Part shown: one piece after another, positions 54,300 to 62,006 of the stretch
Numbering within the stretch: the stretch's first letter is position 1
How the letters are laid out: each line of letters begins with the position of its first letter
NCBI RefSeq assembly: GCF_947503385.1
Contig: NZ_CANNDO010000003.1
Span: 62,001-126,000, forward strand
Source of the DNA: an uncultured Tateyamaria sp.
GTDB lineage: Bacteria > Pseudomonadota > Alphaproteobacteria > Rhodobacterales > Rhodobacteraceae
Reading direction: 5' to 3'
Length of the DNA: 64,000 nucleotides
Translations under genes and position numbers: made by a program
The notes under the pieces: model-generated
What the model was told of the DNA's origin: nothing
The model's input: the letters and a program-made list of their open reading frames with translations, nothing else
Database searches by the model: none

Positions 54300-55690
54300 C
54301 TTGACAACACCTCTTTCCAGCGGGCGACCTGCGCGCGCACCTGAACGGGCGCAGTACCCCCGTAAGATGTACGCGAATTCACCGAATTTTCCACGCCCAA
54401 AACGTCGAACACCTCTGCGGTGATGCCGTCATACGCGGTTTTCATCTGCTCAAGCGTGAGGTCAGGCAAGTCCTTGCCCTCGGATTCCGCCAGCGCTACA
54501 AGCGCGCCTGTGATGTGATGCGCGTCGCGAAATGGCAGGCCCAGCACGCGCACCAGCCAGTCGGCCAAATCGGTCGCCGTGGAAAAGCCGGAGCCTGCGG
54601 CAGCGGCAAGGCTGTCGCGGTTGGCGGTCATGTCGCGCACCATCCCGTCCATCGCGGCCAGCGCCAGCATCCAGTTGTCGGCGGCGTCAAAGACCTGTTC
54701 CTTGTCCTCTTGCATGTCCTTGGAATAGGCCAACGGCAGCCCCTTCATCACCATCATCAAGGCGGTGTTCGCACCAAAAATACGCCCGACCTTGGCGCGG
54801 ATCAGTTCGGCTGCATCCGGGTTTTTCTTTTGCGGCATAATGGAAGAGCCGGTGGAGAACCGGTCACTCAGCGTGACAAAGCGGAATTGGGCCGACGACC
54901 AGATCACCAGTTCTTCGGCAAAACGGCTGAGATGCATGGCGCAGATGCTGGCCACATTCAGGAATTCGAGGGCAAAGTCGCGGTCACTGACCGCATCAAG
55001 TGAATTGGCAGCGGGCCGGTCAAAACCCAACGCCTCTGCCGTCATCTGCCGGTCGATGGGAAAGGACGTGCCGGCAAGCGCCGCTGCCCCAAGGGGCGAC
55101 TCGTTCATCCGCGCGCGCGCATCCCGCACCCGAGACAGATCGCGGCCAAACATCTCCACATAGGCCATCATGTGGTGACCCCATGTGACCGGCTGCGCGG
55201 TTTGCAGGTGGGTAAAGCCGGGCATGACCCAATCGGCCCCCGCCTCTGCCTGATCCAGCAGTGCCGCGATCAGCGACACCAGCGCGCCATCCGCCGCGTC
55301 CAATTGGTCCCGCACCCACAGTTTGAAATCCGTTGCCACCTGATCGTTGCGCGAACGACCCGTGTGCAGACGGCCCGCCGGTTCACCAATCAGCTCCTTC
55401 AGCCGCGCCTCCACATTCATGTGAATGTCCTCAAGCGCGGTGGAAAAGGCAAAGGTGCCGCCTTCGATCTCTGACAAGACTGTGAGCAGCCCTTCCCGGA
55501 TCGACTTAACATCCTTATCACTCAGGATGCCCGTGGCGCCCAACATGGCGGCGTGGGCGCGCGAACCCGCGATATCCTGGGACGCCATGCGCTGGTCAAA
55601 TCCGATCGAGGCATTAATTGCCTCCATGATCGCATCGGGCCCTGCCGCGAAACGGCCGCCCCACATGGTATTTGCGGTTTTGTCGGTCAT
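54296..55690 (-). CDS. argH: Argininosuccinate lyase
   Basis: 464 residues, the usual size. It cleaves argininosuccinate to arginine and fumarate. The fumarase/aspartase superfamily signature is [15 protein letters not shown] near residue 285, with [14 protein letters not shown] and [18 protein letters not shown]-like ([14 protein letters not shown]) upstream. The ATG at 55690 ([14 protein letters not shown]) is the standard start. It is divergent from the thioredoxin-like gene at 55715 (24 bp apart) and heads the argH to lysA unit. Confidence 0.96.
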   Translation of the reverse strand: MTDKTANTMWGGRFAAGPDAIMEAINASIGFDQRMASQDIAGSRAHAAMLGATGILSDKDVKSIREGLLTVLSEIEGGTFAFSTALEDIHMNVEARLKELIGEPAGRLHTGRSRNDQVATDFKLWVRDQLDAADGALVSLIAALLDQAEAGADWVMPGFTHLQTAQPVTWGHHMMAYVEMFGRDLSRVRDARARMNESPLGAAALAGTSFPIDRQMTAEALGFDRPAANSLDAVSDRDFALEFLNVASICAMHLSRFAEELVIWSSAQFRFVTLSDRFSTGSSIMPQKKNPDAAELIRAKVGRIFGANTALMMVMKGLPLAYSKDMQEDKEQVFDAADNWMLALAAMDGMVRDMTANRDSLAAAAGSGFSTATDLADWLVRVLGLPFRDAHHITGALVALAESEGKDLPDLTLEQMKTAYDGITAEVFDVLGVENSVNSRTSYGGTAPVQVRAQVARWKEVLSR

Positions 55691-55714
55691 GCGCACGCCC
55701 CTGAGGAAGAGTTT

Positions 55715-56281
55715 ATGAAGAAAACGATTGCTGCCGCCGTCTACATGGCCCTGAGCTTGGGCGCAATTCCTGCGCTTGCGGACGTCGATGCCGCCATGGC
55801 CGCCCGCGAGGGCGACATGAAAAAGCTGGTGTTCCATACCACGCCCGAAGCGGTGTCGAGCGCCAGCTATGATCTCGCTGATGGTGCCGGCGAAGGCCGC
55901 CTGTCGGACTATGCGGGCAAGTATATTCTGGTGAATTTTTGGGCCACATGGTGCGCGCCCTGCCGCCATGAGATGCCGATGCTGGCGGAGTTGCAGACGG
56001 AACTGGGCGGCGACACATTCGAGGTCGTCACCATCGCCACGGGCCGCAACAACCCGGTCGCAATCGTCAAATTTTTTGACGAAATCGGCGTCGACAACCT
56101 GCCCCGTCACCAAGACCCAAAACAGAAGCTTGCGGCACAGATGGGCATTTTCGGCCTGCCAATCACCGTGTTGATCGACCAAGAGGGGCGCGAAATCGCA
56201 CGTCTGCGTGGCGATGCGGACTGGTCCAGTGACAGCGCCAAGGCGGTGATCACCGCTCTGATCGGTGACGGGGACAGCTAA
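55715..56281 (+). CDS. TlpA-like thioredoxin-fold protein, exported
   Basis: 188 residues. A signal peptide ([20 protein letters not shown]) precedes the redox domain with the active site WATWCAPCR (CAPC) and cis-Pro region [12 protein letters not shown]. It would reduce periplasmic disulfides, for example in cytochrome c maturation. The ATG at 55715 follows GAGGAAGAG. It is divergently transcribed from argH with only 24 bp between the two starts. Confidence 0.9.
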   Translation: MKKTIAAAVYMALSLGAIPALADVDAAMAAREGDMKKLVFHTTPEAVSSASYDLADGAGEGRLSDYAGKYILVNFWATWCAPCRHEMPMLAELQTELGGDTFEVVTIATGRNNPVAIVKFFDEIGVDNLPRHQDPKQKLAAQMGIFGLPITVLIDQEGREIARLRGDADWSSDSAKAVITALIGDGDS

Positions 56282-56360
56282 AGCGCACCACACCGGAATT
56301 GACTGCAATCATGGCGCGCAATAGCGTCATCCCGGAAAACCGAGATATGTGGGGCACTGC

Positions 56361-56990
56361 ATGTCCAAACTGGGTCTTTTGATTGCTTTCGTCTCGGCTT
56401 TGGCTGCAACGGCTGCGGTGTCAGACGCCGTGATCTTGCAGAAAACCGGTCGACAGATTCAAGTGGTCAGCGCGCAGGACATTGGACGCAAAAGCAGGAA
56501 AGAATTCCGCCAATGGCGCAAGAACCCGAACTATTTTGGCGCCATCATTTTTAATTCCCTTCAAGACCGTGCCTAGGGGTCCGTCAAGGGTATGCACACT
56601 CTGCAACAGGCACGCAGCGACGCCATGACGCTGTGCCGGGGGCGCTCGTCACAACCCGATGCCTGTTTCGAATACGCCTATTCACTGCCACGGGACTATG
56701 ACCCGAAAAGGACGGGCACGACGATCGGTCAGGGCGCATAAAAGTCGTTTCAAGGGCCGTTCACGAAACGGCGAAAAACGGGACCGCTCGGTGCTTTCGC
56801 GATCGACGACAGCTCCAGCTTTGGGTGGTCCATCAACTAATCCAACCCGGCATCGGCGCAGGAACAGGCTTTGCTGGAATGTCAGACCGGCGCAGCCAAA
56901 ACCCGCGCCAGTGCATCGGAATCGACCCGCAAGATCCTCGAACTGGATAAACGCCTGAAGTGCCGTATTGTCCACGTCTCGCAACGCTGA
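56361..56990 (+). pseudogene. Decayed exported-protein gene with three in-frame stop codons
   Basis: One reading frame from ATG 56361 (MSKLGLLIAFVSALAATA, a signal peptide) stays aligned over 209 codons to a TGA at 56988, broken only by TAG 56574-56576, TAA 56739-56741 and TAA 56838-56840. Between the stops are coherent blocks: NPNYFGAIIFNSLQDRA, HTLQQARSDAMTLCRGR, PDACFEYAYSLPRDYDPKR, GAFAIDDSSSFGWSIN and AQEQALLECQTGAAK. These recall a secreted protein common in the group that I have seen mislabelled as 5-aminolevulic acid synthase. No frameshift is needed. Decay is the simplest reading; stop-codon readthrough is not excluded. Confidence 0.75.
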
Positions 56991-57142
56991 TCCGCACACT
57001 GATAGCGCCAAAGATGGATCAGATCCGGTCCTTGCAGACGCACGACGCGCAGCCATCGCACCGAAGCCACCAGTAAAAGTAGTAATCAAACCGCGTCTTT
57101 TTTGCTAAAGTTCCTTCTTATTACACAGAAAGGAATTTTGTT

Positions 57143-57850
57143 ATGAGCGTACGCGCAATTCAAACGGCATTGAGAGACAAGGGATTTGACCCCGGCCCGA
57201 TTGACGGAGCCATGGGCCCTATGACGCGAGCCGCGATCCGGGCATTTCAGCAAAGCGCAGGCCTGACCGTTGACAGCATCGTCGGGCCGAACACCCGCGC
57301 GGCCCTGTTCGGCGAAAGCGCCCGCGCGCCCCAGGCCGACACCTCGATCCCATCCGAGATGACATGGCTGTCCGAAGCCGCGCGCCTGATCGGCGTGCGC
57401 GAAAACACGGCTCCGGGGCAAAGCAACGCGGTGATCGACGATTGGGCGGACACGCTGGACATCGGATTTGCCAGTGACGAGGTGCCGTGGTGCGGCCTGT
57501 TTGTCGCCCATTGCATGACCACCGGCGTGCCCGAAGACCCTCTGCCCAGCAACCCGTTGGGCGCACGCAAATGGGGCAGCTATGGCCGCGAAGCCCTGCC
57601 ACAACTCGGCTCCGTTCTGGTGTTCTGGCGTACCAGCCCCGACAGTTGGAAAGGCCATGTCGGGTTCTACTGGGCAGAGGACGATACCCATTACCATTGC
57701 CTTGGAGGCAATCAATCGAACGCCGTCAACATCAAAAGGATGCCGAAAACCCGCCTGTTACAGGCGCGCTGGCCGCAATCTCGCCCTGAAACGGGGCTTG
57801 TCCGCCACGCCTCACCCAATGGCGTGCTGATCAGCGTGACCGAACAGTAG
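57143..57850 (+). CDS. Peptidoglycan-binding / CHAP-like cell-wall hydrolase (TIGR02594 type)
   Basis: 235 residues. The N-terminal peptidoglycan-binding domain (residues 3-55: IQTALRDKGFDPGPIDGAMG ... AFQQSAGL) is followed by a NlpC/CHAP-like papain-fold domain with the catalytic Cys in EVPWCGLFVAHCM and His in WKGHVGFYWAED. This matches the TIGR02594 family. No signal peptide is seen, so export may be by holin, lysis or a gene-transfer-agent route; no phage genes are adjacent. It may be an isolated amidase or endopeptidase. Confidence 0.85.
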   Translation: MSVRAIQTALRDKGFDPGPIDGAMGPMTRAAIRAFQQSAGLTVDSIVGPNTRAALFGESARAPQADTSIPSEMTWLSEAARLIGVRENTAPGQSNAVIDDWADTLDIGFASDEVPWCGLFVAHCMTTGVPEDPLPSNPLGARKWGSYGREALPQLGSVLVFWRTSPDSWKGHVGFYWAEDDTHYHCLGGNQSNAVNIKRMPKTRLLQARWPQSRPETGLVRHASPNGVLISVTEQ

Positions 57851-57941
57851 CGCGCCGCGCCCTTGTGGCCCAAGCCGGTCGCAAGGGTCCGATGCGGGAG
57901 GTGTTCCTTTACTCCGTCGCCAAAATCACAAAAGGTTTCTC

Positions 57942-58358
57942 ATGCCCATATGGTACCGCCCCCTTCCGGGCAGAGAGATGTTTCACGTGGTCTACTCCGG
58001 TGTCATCGGATTGCAGGATGTGCTCGGGTTTTTTGACCAGTTCGAGATGGACTTTCTCAGCGCGCCCAACCACCACGAGCTGTGCGACGCACGGCAAGTC
58101 GAGGACGTGACGATCACTCCGCAGGAACTGGACGCGGTCCTGAGCCTTGTTGTCGGCATCTATCGCCGCAATGACTGCCGCAAAAAGATCGCTTTTGTCG
58201 CCGCGGATGGCAGTGCAAAGGTGACGATGGACGCCGTCGTGCGGCGGCTTGCCGTCGATCTGCCGTCGGTCCAGTGCGCCCGTTTTGACACCAGCGCCCC
58301 GGCGTTGGACTTTATTGGCCTGCCCACGAATTTCGCGATGCGACGGGCCCTGCATTGA
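57942..58358 (+). CDS. Hypothetical cytosolic protein (possible STAS-like fold)
   Basis: 138 residues without signal peptide or transmembrane segment. Alternating strands and helices (REMFHVVYSGVIGLQDVLGF, KIAFVAADGSAKVTMDAVVR) suggest a small alpha/beta domain such as SpoIIAA-like/STAS, but no key residues confirm this. Unrecognised otherwise. It stands alone between the cell-wall hydrolase and the next small membrane protein. Confidence 0.65.
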   Translation: MPIWYRPLPGREMFHVVYSGVIGLQDVLGFFDQFEMDFLSAPNHHELCDARQVEDVTITPQELDAVLSLVVGIYRRNDCRKKIAFVAADGSAKVTMDAVVRRLAVDLPSVQCARFDTSAPALDFIGLPTNFAMRRALH

Positions 58359-58420
58359 CGCAACGCCACGCTTGACCAACGCGCGCCGCTTCGCTGCTAT
58401 GGCCGTGGGGAGGGTCCTGC

Positions 58421-58810
58421 GTGCCGCTGCACATTCTGCTCATTCTGGTGATTGGTGGGATCGCAGGCATTGCGCTTGCGCTGCATCTGCTGGGCCTGAC
58501 CAAAGCGCCGCCGCTGACCCAAGCCAGCGCGCGCAGCGCATGGCTGCGTGCGTTTCCAGATGACCGGGTTGACCGCACGGATGTCACAAGCGACGGGCGC
58601 GCTGCGCGCGTGGAAACGGATAACGGGCGCGGCGTGGTCTGGCAGATGGGTGCCGATACCTGCGCGCGGCGTCTGCACGGCATAGAAGAGGCGCATGTGC
58701 GCCGGGGCCGCGTGACATTGTACCTCAAGGATTACGCCGCACCGCGCGTCACCGTGACCTTGACCCAAGATGAACAGGCCGAATGGGCAGACTGGATGGC
58801 GCGCATATGA
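58421..58810 (+). CDS. Small membrane-anchored protein of unknown function
   Basis: 129 residues from a GTG start at 58421, preceded by GGGGAGGGTCCTGC. An N-terminal transmembrane segment (LHILLILVIGGIAGIALALHL) anchors a cytosolic or periplasmic domain containing RAARVETDNGRGVVWQMGAD and RRGRVTLYLKDYAAPRVTV. The latter looks beta-rich. The stop overlaps the next gene's start (ATGATG at 58807). Not recognised. Confidence 0.65.
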   Translation: MPLHILLILVIGGIAGIALALHLLGLTKAPPLTQASARSAWLRAFPDDRVDRTDVTSDGRAARVETDNGRGVVWQMGADTCARRLHGIEEAHVRRGRVTLYLKDYAAPRVTVTLTQDEQAEWADWMARI

Positions 58811-59733
58811 TGAGCGATTTGACATATCCCGACGTGGTGCAGTGGGCCGTGCCGCTGTTTATCGCCGCGATTGCGGTGGAACTGGCTTGGATCGTGATCA
58901 AGGGGTGCGGCGGGCGGTACGAGACGCGCGACGCGGTGACGTCGTTGATCATGGGGGCGGGCAATGTGGCGTCCGGTATCCTGCTGGGCTTTGTCGCGTG
59001 GGGCTTTTTCATGGTGCTGTGGGCCATCACGCCGCTCAATCTTGGCACCAGCGTTTGGGTTGTGCTGCTCTGTTTCGTGCTGGATGACCTGCGCTACTAC
59101 TGGGTGCACCGGTTCGGGCACCGCATCCGCTGGGTCTGGGCGTCCCATGTGAACCATCACTCGTCGCAGCACTACAACCTGACCACCGCCTTGCGCCAGA
59201 CATGGACAGGCACGTTCACCTTTATGATGATCGTGCGGGCGCCGCTGATCCTGCTGGGCTTTCATCCGGCGATGGTGTTGTTCGTGGGCGGGCTCAACCT
59301 GATTTACCAGTTCTGGATTCACACCGAAGCCATCGGGCGGATGCCCCGCTGGTTTGAGGCGGTGATGAATACGCCCAGTCACCACCGGGTGCATCACGGG
59401 CGCAATCCCCGCTATCTCGACGCCAATTATGCCGGGGTGTTCATCATCTGGGACAAGATGTTCGGCACCTTCGTCCCCGAATTGGAGGAAGAGCGGCCCG
59501 ATTACGGGCTGGTGCAGAACCTTGGCACCTTCAACCCGATCCGGGTTGCGTTTCACGAATGGGTCGGCATCTTTCGCGACATCGCCCAACCGGGTCTGAC
59601 GTGGCGTGAACGGGTGATGTATGCCGTTGCCCCGCCGGGTTGGAGCCATGACGGAACGCGCGACACCTCCGCCACGATCAAGGCAAAACATCTGGCGCGA
59701 CATCCAGAGGATGCAGGCACACCCGGCTTCTAA
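58807..59733 (+). CDS. Fatty acid hydroxylase / sterol desaturase superfamily protein
   Basis: 308 residues with about four to five transmembrane segments. The three histidine boxes of the superfamily are visible: HRFGHR, HVNHHSSQHYN and HRVHHGRN (with a further WIHTEAIG). These bind a di-iron centre that hydroxylates or desaturates a lipid. A likely role is membrane lipid modification; the substrate is not inferable. It overlaps the upstream gene by four bases. Confidence 0.88.
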   Translation: MMSDLTYPDVVQWAVPLFIAAIAVELAWIVIKGCGGRYETRDAVTSLIMGAGNVASGILLGFVAWGFFMVLWAITPLNLGTSVWVVLLCFVLDDLRYYWVHRFGHRIRWVWASHVNHHSSQHYNLTTALRQTWTGTFTFMMIVRAPLILLGFHPAMVLFVGGLNLIYQFWIHTEAIGRMPRWFEAVMNTPSHHRVHHGRNPRYLDANYAGVFIIWDKMFGTFVPELEEERPDYGLVQNLGTFNPIRVAFHEWVGIFRDIAQPGLTWRERVMYAVAPPGWSHDGTRDTSATIKAKHLARHPEDAGTPGF

Positions 59734-59742
59734 GCAGCGCGC

Positions 59743-60807
59743 CTATGCCGCGTGGCGCAGGATCGCCGCCTCGCTGGCACTGAGGTTGCGCCGCGCATAT
59801 GCACCATAGCGGTGCGGATCGTATTCAAGATCGGGAAACTGCGCCACCAGGCGAGCCCGGTCACCGTCATCCAACGTGCTGAGTGCGGTATTGGCGGGAT
59901 GAAAACTTTCGGTCTCGACACCGTTTGCCCAGATCACCTGATGCTGGGGCAAAAGCATGTGGATATAGGTCACTTCGCGCACCTTGACGTCCACTGTCAC
60001 GGTCGAGCCGTTCACCAGATCCTTGGCCGCCACCAGTATCTCGGGCGTGTTGAACAGGGCCTGCGCGACGTCGCCCTTGATCAGCATCCGGTGTTCGGGT
60101 GAGACCAGCAATTCCTGATCCGGTCGATCCGAACCCAATGCACCCGCATGGAACCGCACAGGCCGCAGGCGTGGCATCGCAAACAGGCGCGCACCCGTCA
60201 TTCGGCGCTTGCCCACCCACAAAATGTCCTGCGCGCCGCTGTCCTTGGTCAGGACGCTGTCGCCTTCGCCCAGTTCTTCGACCAGACGGGGGCCATCTGG
60301 TGTGTCGATCCGCGTACCGGGGGTGAAACATATCACACCGCCCGCATTGTCGCCGGTCTGGTCACCGGGCTGCGTGTTCAACGTGTGGTGGACGACCCAT
60401 AATTCCTGATCCCGGGGCGGGATATCGTCAAGGAACATCAAAAGCGGCTGCGCACCGCGCCCCACTTCGATCAAGGTCACTGTGTAGCTCTTGGCGCCAT
60501 CGGTGACCACGAAACTGCTATCGAGGTCGCGCGCATCATCGGTGTCTGTCACCGCTTCGATGGGCTTGTGCTCAAGAGCGGCACCCACCAAACGTTCCAC
60601 CATACGCGCTGCGCGGCGCCGCATTGCCTCAGATCCATCCGCCCCATCGAGGCGCAACACAGTTTGTGGTCCATCCACGCGCAACGCGTCCCCACGCCAC
60701 GCCCAGGCTGCACCTACGGTCAACGACTGCACCGGTGCGGCCTCAAGACCATCCACTTGTGTTTGCGACCAGGAGATGACGAACGTGCCACGAAAGCCCG
60801 TCTTCAT
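59743..60807 (-). CDS. Hint-domain (hedgehog/intein) protein
   Basis: 354 residues. The Hint domain spans about residues 157-300: GGVICFTPGTRIDTPDGPRL with the nucleophilic Cys, then QDILWVGKRRMTG, ELLVSPEHRMLI with the His, and HMLLPQHQVIWANGVETESF. The first 150 residues are a distinct domain without a known match. Such Hint proteins without splicing partners are widespread in Rhodobacterales and often secreted; autoproteolysis is possible. No extein-like C-terminal splice His-Asn is present, so intein splicing is unlikely. Confidence 0.85.
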   Translation of the reverse strand: MKTGFRGTFVISWSQTQVDGLEAAPVQSLTVGAAWAWRGDALRVDGPQTVLRLDGADGSEAMRRRAARMVERLVGAALEHKPIEAVTDTDDARDLDSSFVVTDGAKSYTVTLIEVGRGAQPLLMFLDDIPPRDQELWVVHHTLNTQPGDQTGDNAGGVICFTPGTRIDTPDGPRLVEELGEGDSVLTKDSGAQDILWVGKRRMTGARLFAMPRLRPVRFHAGALGSDRPDQELLVSPEHRMLIKGDVAQALFNTPEILVAAKDLVNGSTVTVDVKVREVTYIHMLLPQHQVIWANGVETESFHPANTALSTLDDGDRARLVAQFPDLEYDPHRYGAYARRNLSASEAAILRHAA

Positions 60808-60918
60808 TGCCTGTATGCCTGCCTTTAGTTTTTTATTATCTCAACGGTAGCAAAAACCCGCCGATCTCTAAAGGGTGGATTCGGATAAGATTCCAATGTG
60901 TTGTGATGATTCGTTGAG

Positions 60919-60938
60919 GTGATGCGCGAATGCATCAC
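60919..60938. terminator. Hairpin after the LpxR-like gene
   Basis: GTGATGC-GCGAAT-GCATCAC, a perfect 7-bp stem 17 bp beyond the LpxR-like stop codon. No T-tract follows on either strand. Confidence 0.4.
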
Positions 60939-60954
60939 TTGGCGATGCCAATCG

Positions 60955-61872
60955 TCAGAAGCCCAACCGCACTTTGATCGAGCCGACAAACTGCCCCTCG
61001 TCCTGCCCTTCGAATTCTTCTCCGAGGTAGGTGATGCCAGCAAAACTCGACAATCCGCTTTCGCCTTGCCACATCACACCCACCCGCACACGTTCGCGGG
61101 TGTTGTCCAGCGCGGGCCCCTGATCGTCGGGTAAAAACACGCTGCTGTCCACATAGGCAAAGTCGGCACCCACGGTAAAGCTATAGCCCGTCCAGTCCTG
61201 CGTGATGACCCTGTAGCGTTGACCAGCCACCGGATCACGCACCAAAAGCTCGCCCTGCCCCAGACTGCCAAAGGTCCAGTCAAACCCCACCCGCGCCAAC
61301 GTCTCCACACCCGCACGTCCTTCGACAAAGGGCCGCAAGGTGGACTGCGCGCCCATACGGATGGGCCGGCCCATCTCGACCACAAGGGTCGGACGGATGG
61401 CATTGCCAATCTGCGCGTCCAGCACCCGATCCGAAGGTTCTGAGACGTTCAAGAGGTCATGTAACTCGGTCTGGAAACTGTCGAGCCCGGTTTGTGGACC
61501 CACAAACACCAGATCACCGCCAATCGCGTATTCCATGGCACCGCGCTGCATATGCGTGTGCAGACCCAGCGACAGCGCCCCGGCATAATGGCGATCACCC
61601 GGCGCCGGAAACCGCAGATTTTCAGGTGTTATGATCTCGCCATTGAACCGCAACTCCAACAGATCGCCAAAACCAGACGGTGCCGCACCCGTCCATGTCG
61701 GCCCCCACACCCGCGAACTGGCATAGGACCCGGTGCGCCAGCGATCCGCCGCGCCATCCACAATGTCGTTGGTAAGCAGATTGCCAAAGCCCAGTTTGGT
61801 GCGCCCGGCGGCGTCTGCGGCCGGGACGCTCATCACAAAAAGGGCTAAGCCCGCAAGGGTCGCACGAAGCAT
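60955..61872 (-). CDS. LpxR-like outer membrane lipid A deacylase
   Basis: 305 residues. A signal peptide (MLRATLAGLALFVMSVPAAD) precedes a predicted beta barrel. LLTNDIVDGAADRWRTGSY is the LpxR-type N-terminal block with Asn/Asp and Thr residues expected near the active site, and the C-terminal phenylalanine (VGSIKVRLGF) is typical of outer-membrane proteins. LpxR removes the 3'-acyloxyacyl chains of lipid A. Catalytic identity needs alignment, so the activity is a family inference. Confidence 0.8.
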   Translation of the reverse strand: MLRATLAGLALFVMSVPAADAAGRTKLGFGNLLTNDIVDGAADRWRTGSYASSRVWGPTWTGAAPSGFGDLLELRFNGEIITPENLRFPAPGDRHYAGALSLGLHTHMQRGAMEYAIGGDLVFVGPQTGLDSFQTELHDLLNVSEPSDRVLDAQIGNAIRPTLVVEMGRPIRMGAQSTLRPFVEGRAGVETLARVGFDWTFGSLGQGELLVRDPVAGQRYRVITQDWTGYSFTVGADFAYVDSSVFLPDDQGPALDNTRERVRVGVMWQGESGLSSFAGITYLGEEFEGQDEGQFVGSIKVRLGF

Positions 61873-62006
61873 GGACCAAAATCCCCAGTCTGCGCCCCCC
61901 CGAGCCAGACCGTGCTACTGTTGCAGGCGTGACTTGCCTAGTGCCTGTTGGCAACACTTGCGTTTTCTTCGATGCCCGTCCGCTGGTTTGCGTGGGTCAG
62001 GCCACC

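Noticed and set aside
57143-57850. Cell-wall hydrolase as part of a prophage
   Set aside because: No integrase, capsid, portal or tail gene lies nearby, and its neighbours are ordinary chromosomal genes.
59743-60807. Hint protein as an intein with splicing activity
   Set aside because: There is no conserved host extein or C-terminal splice-site residues; it is better described as a stand-alone Hint protein.
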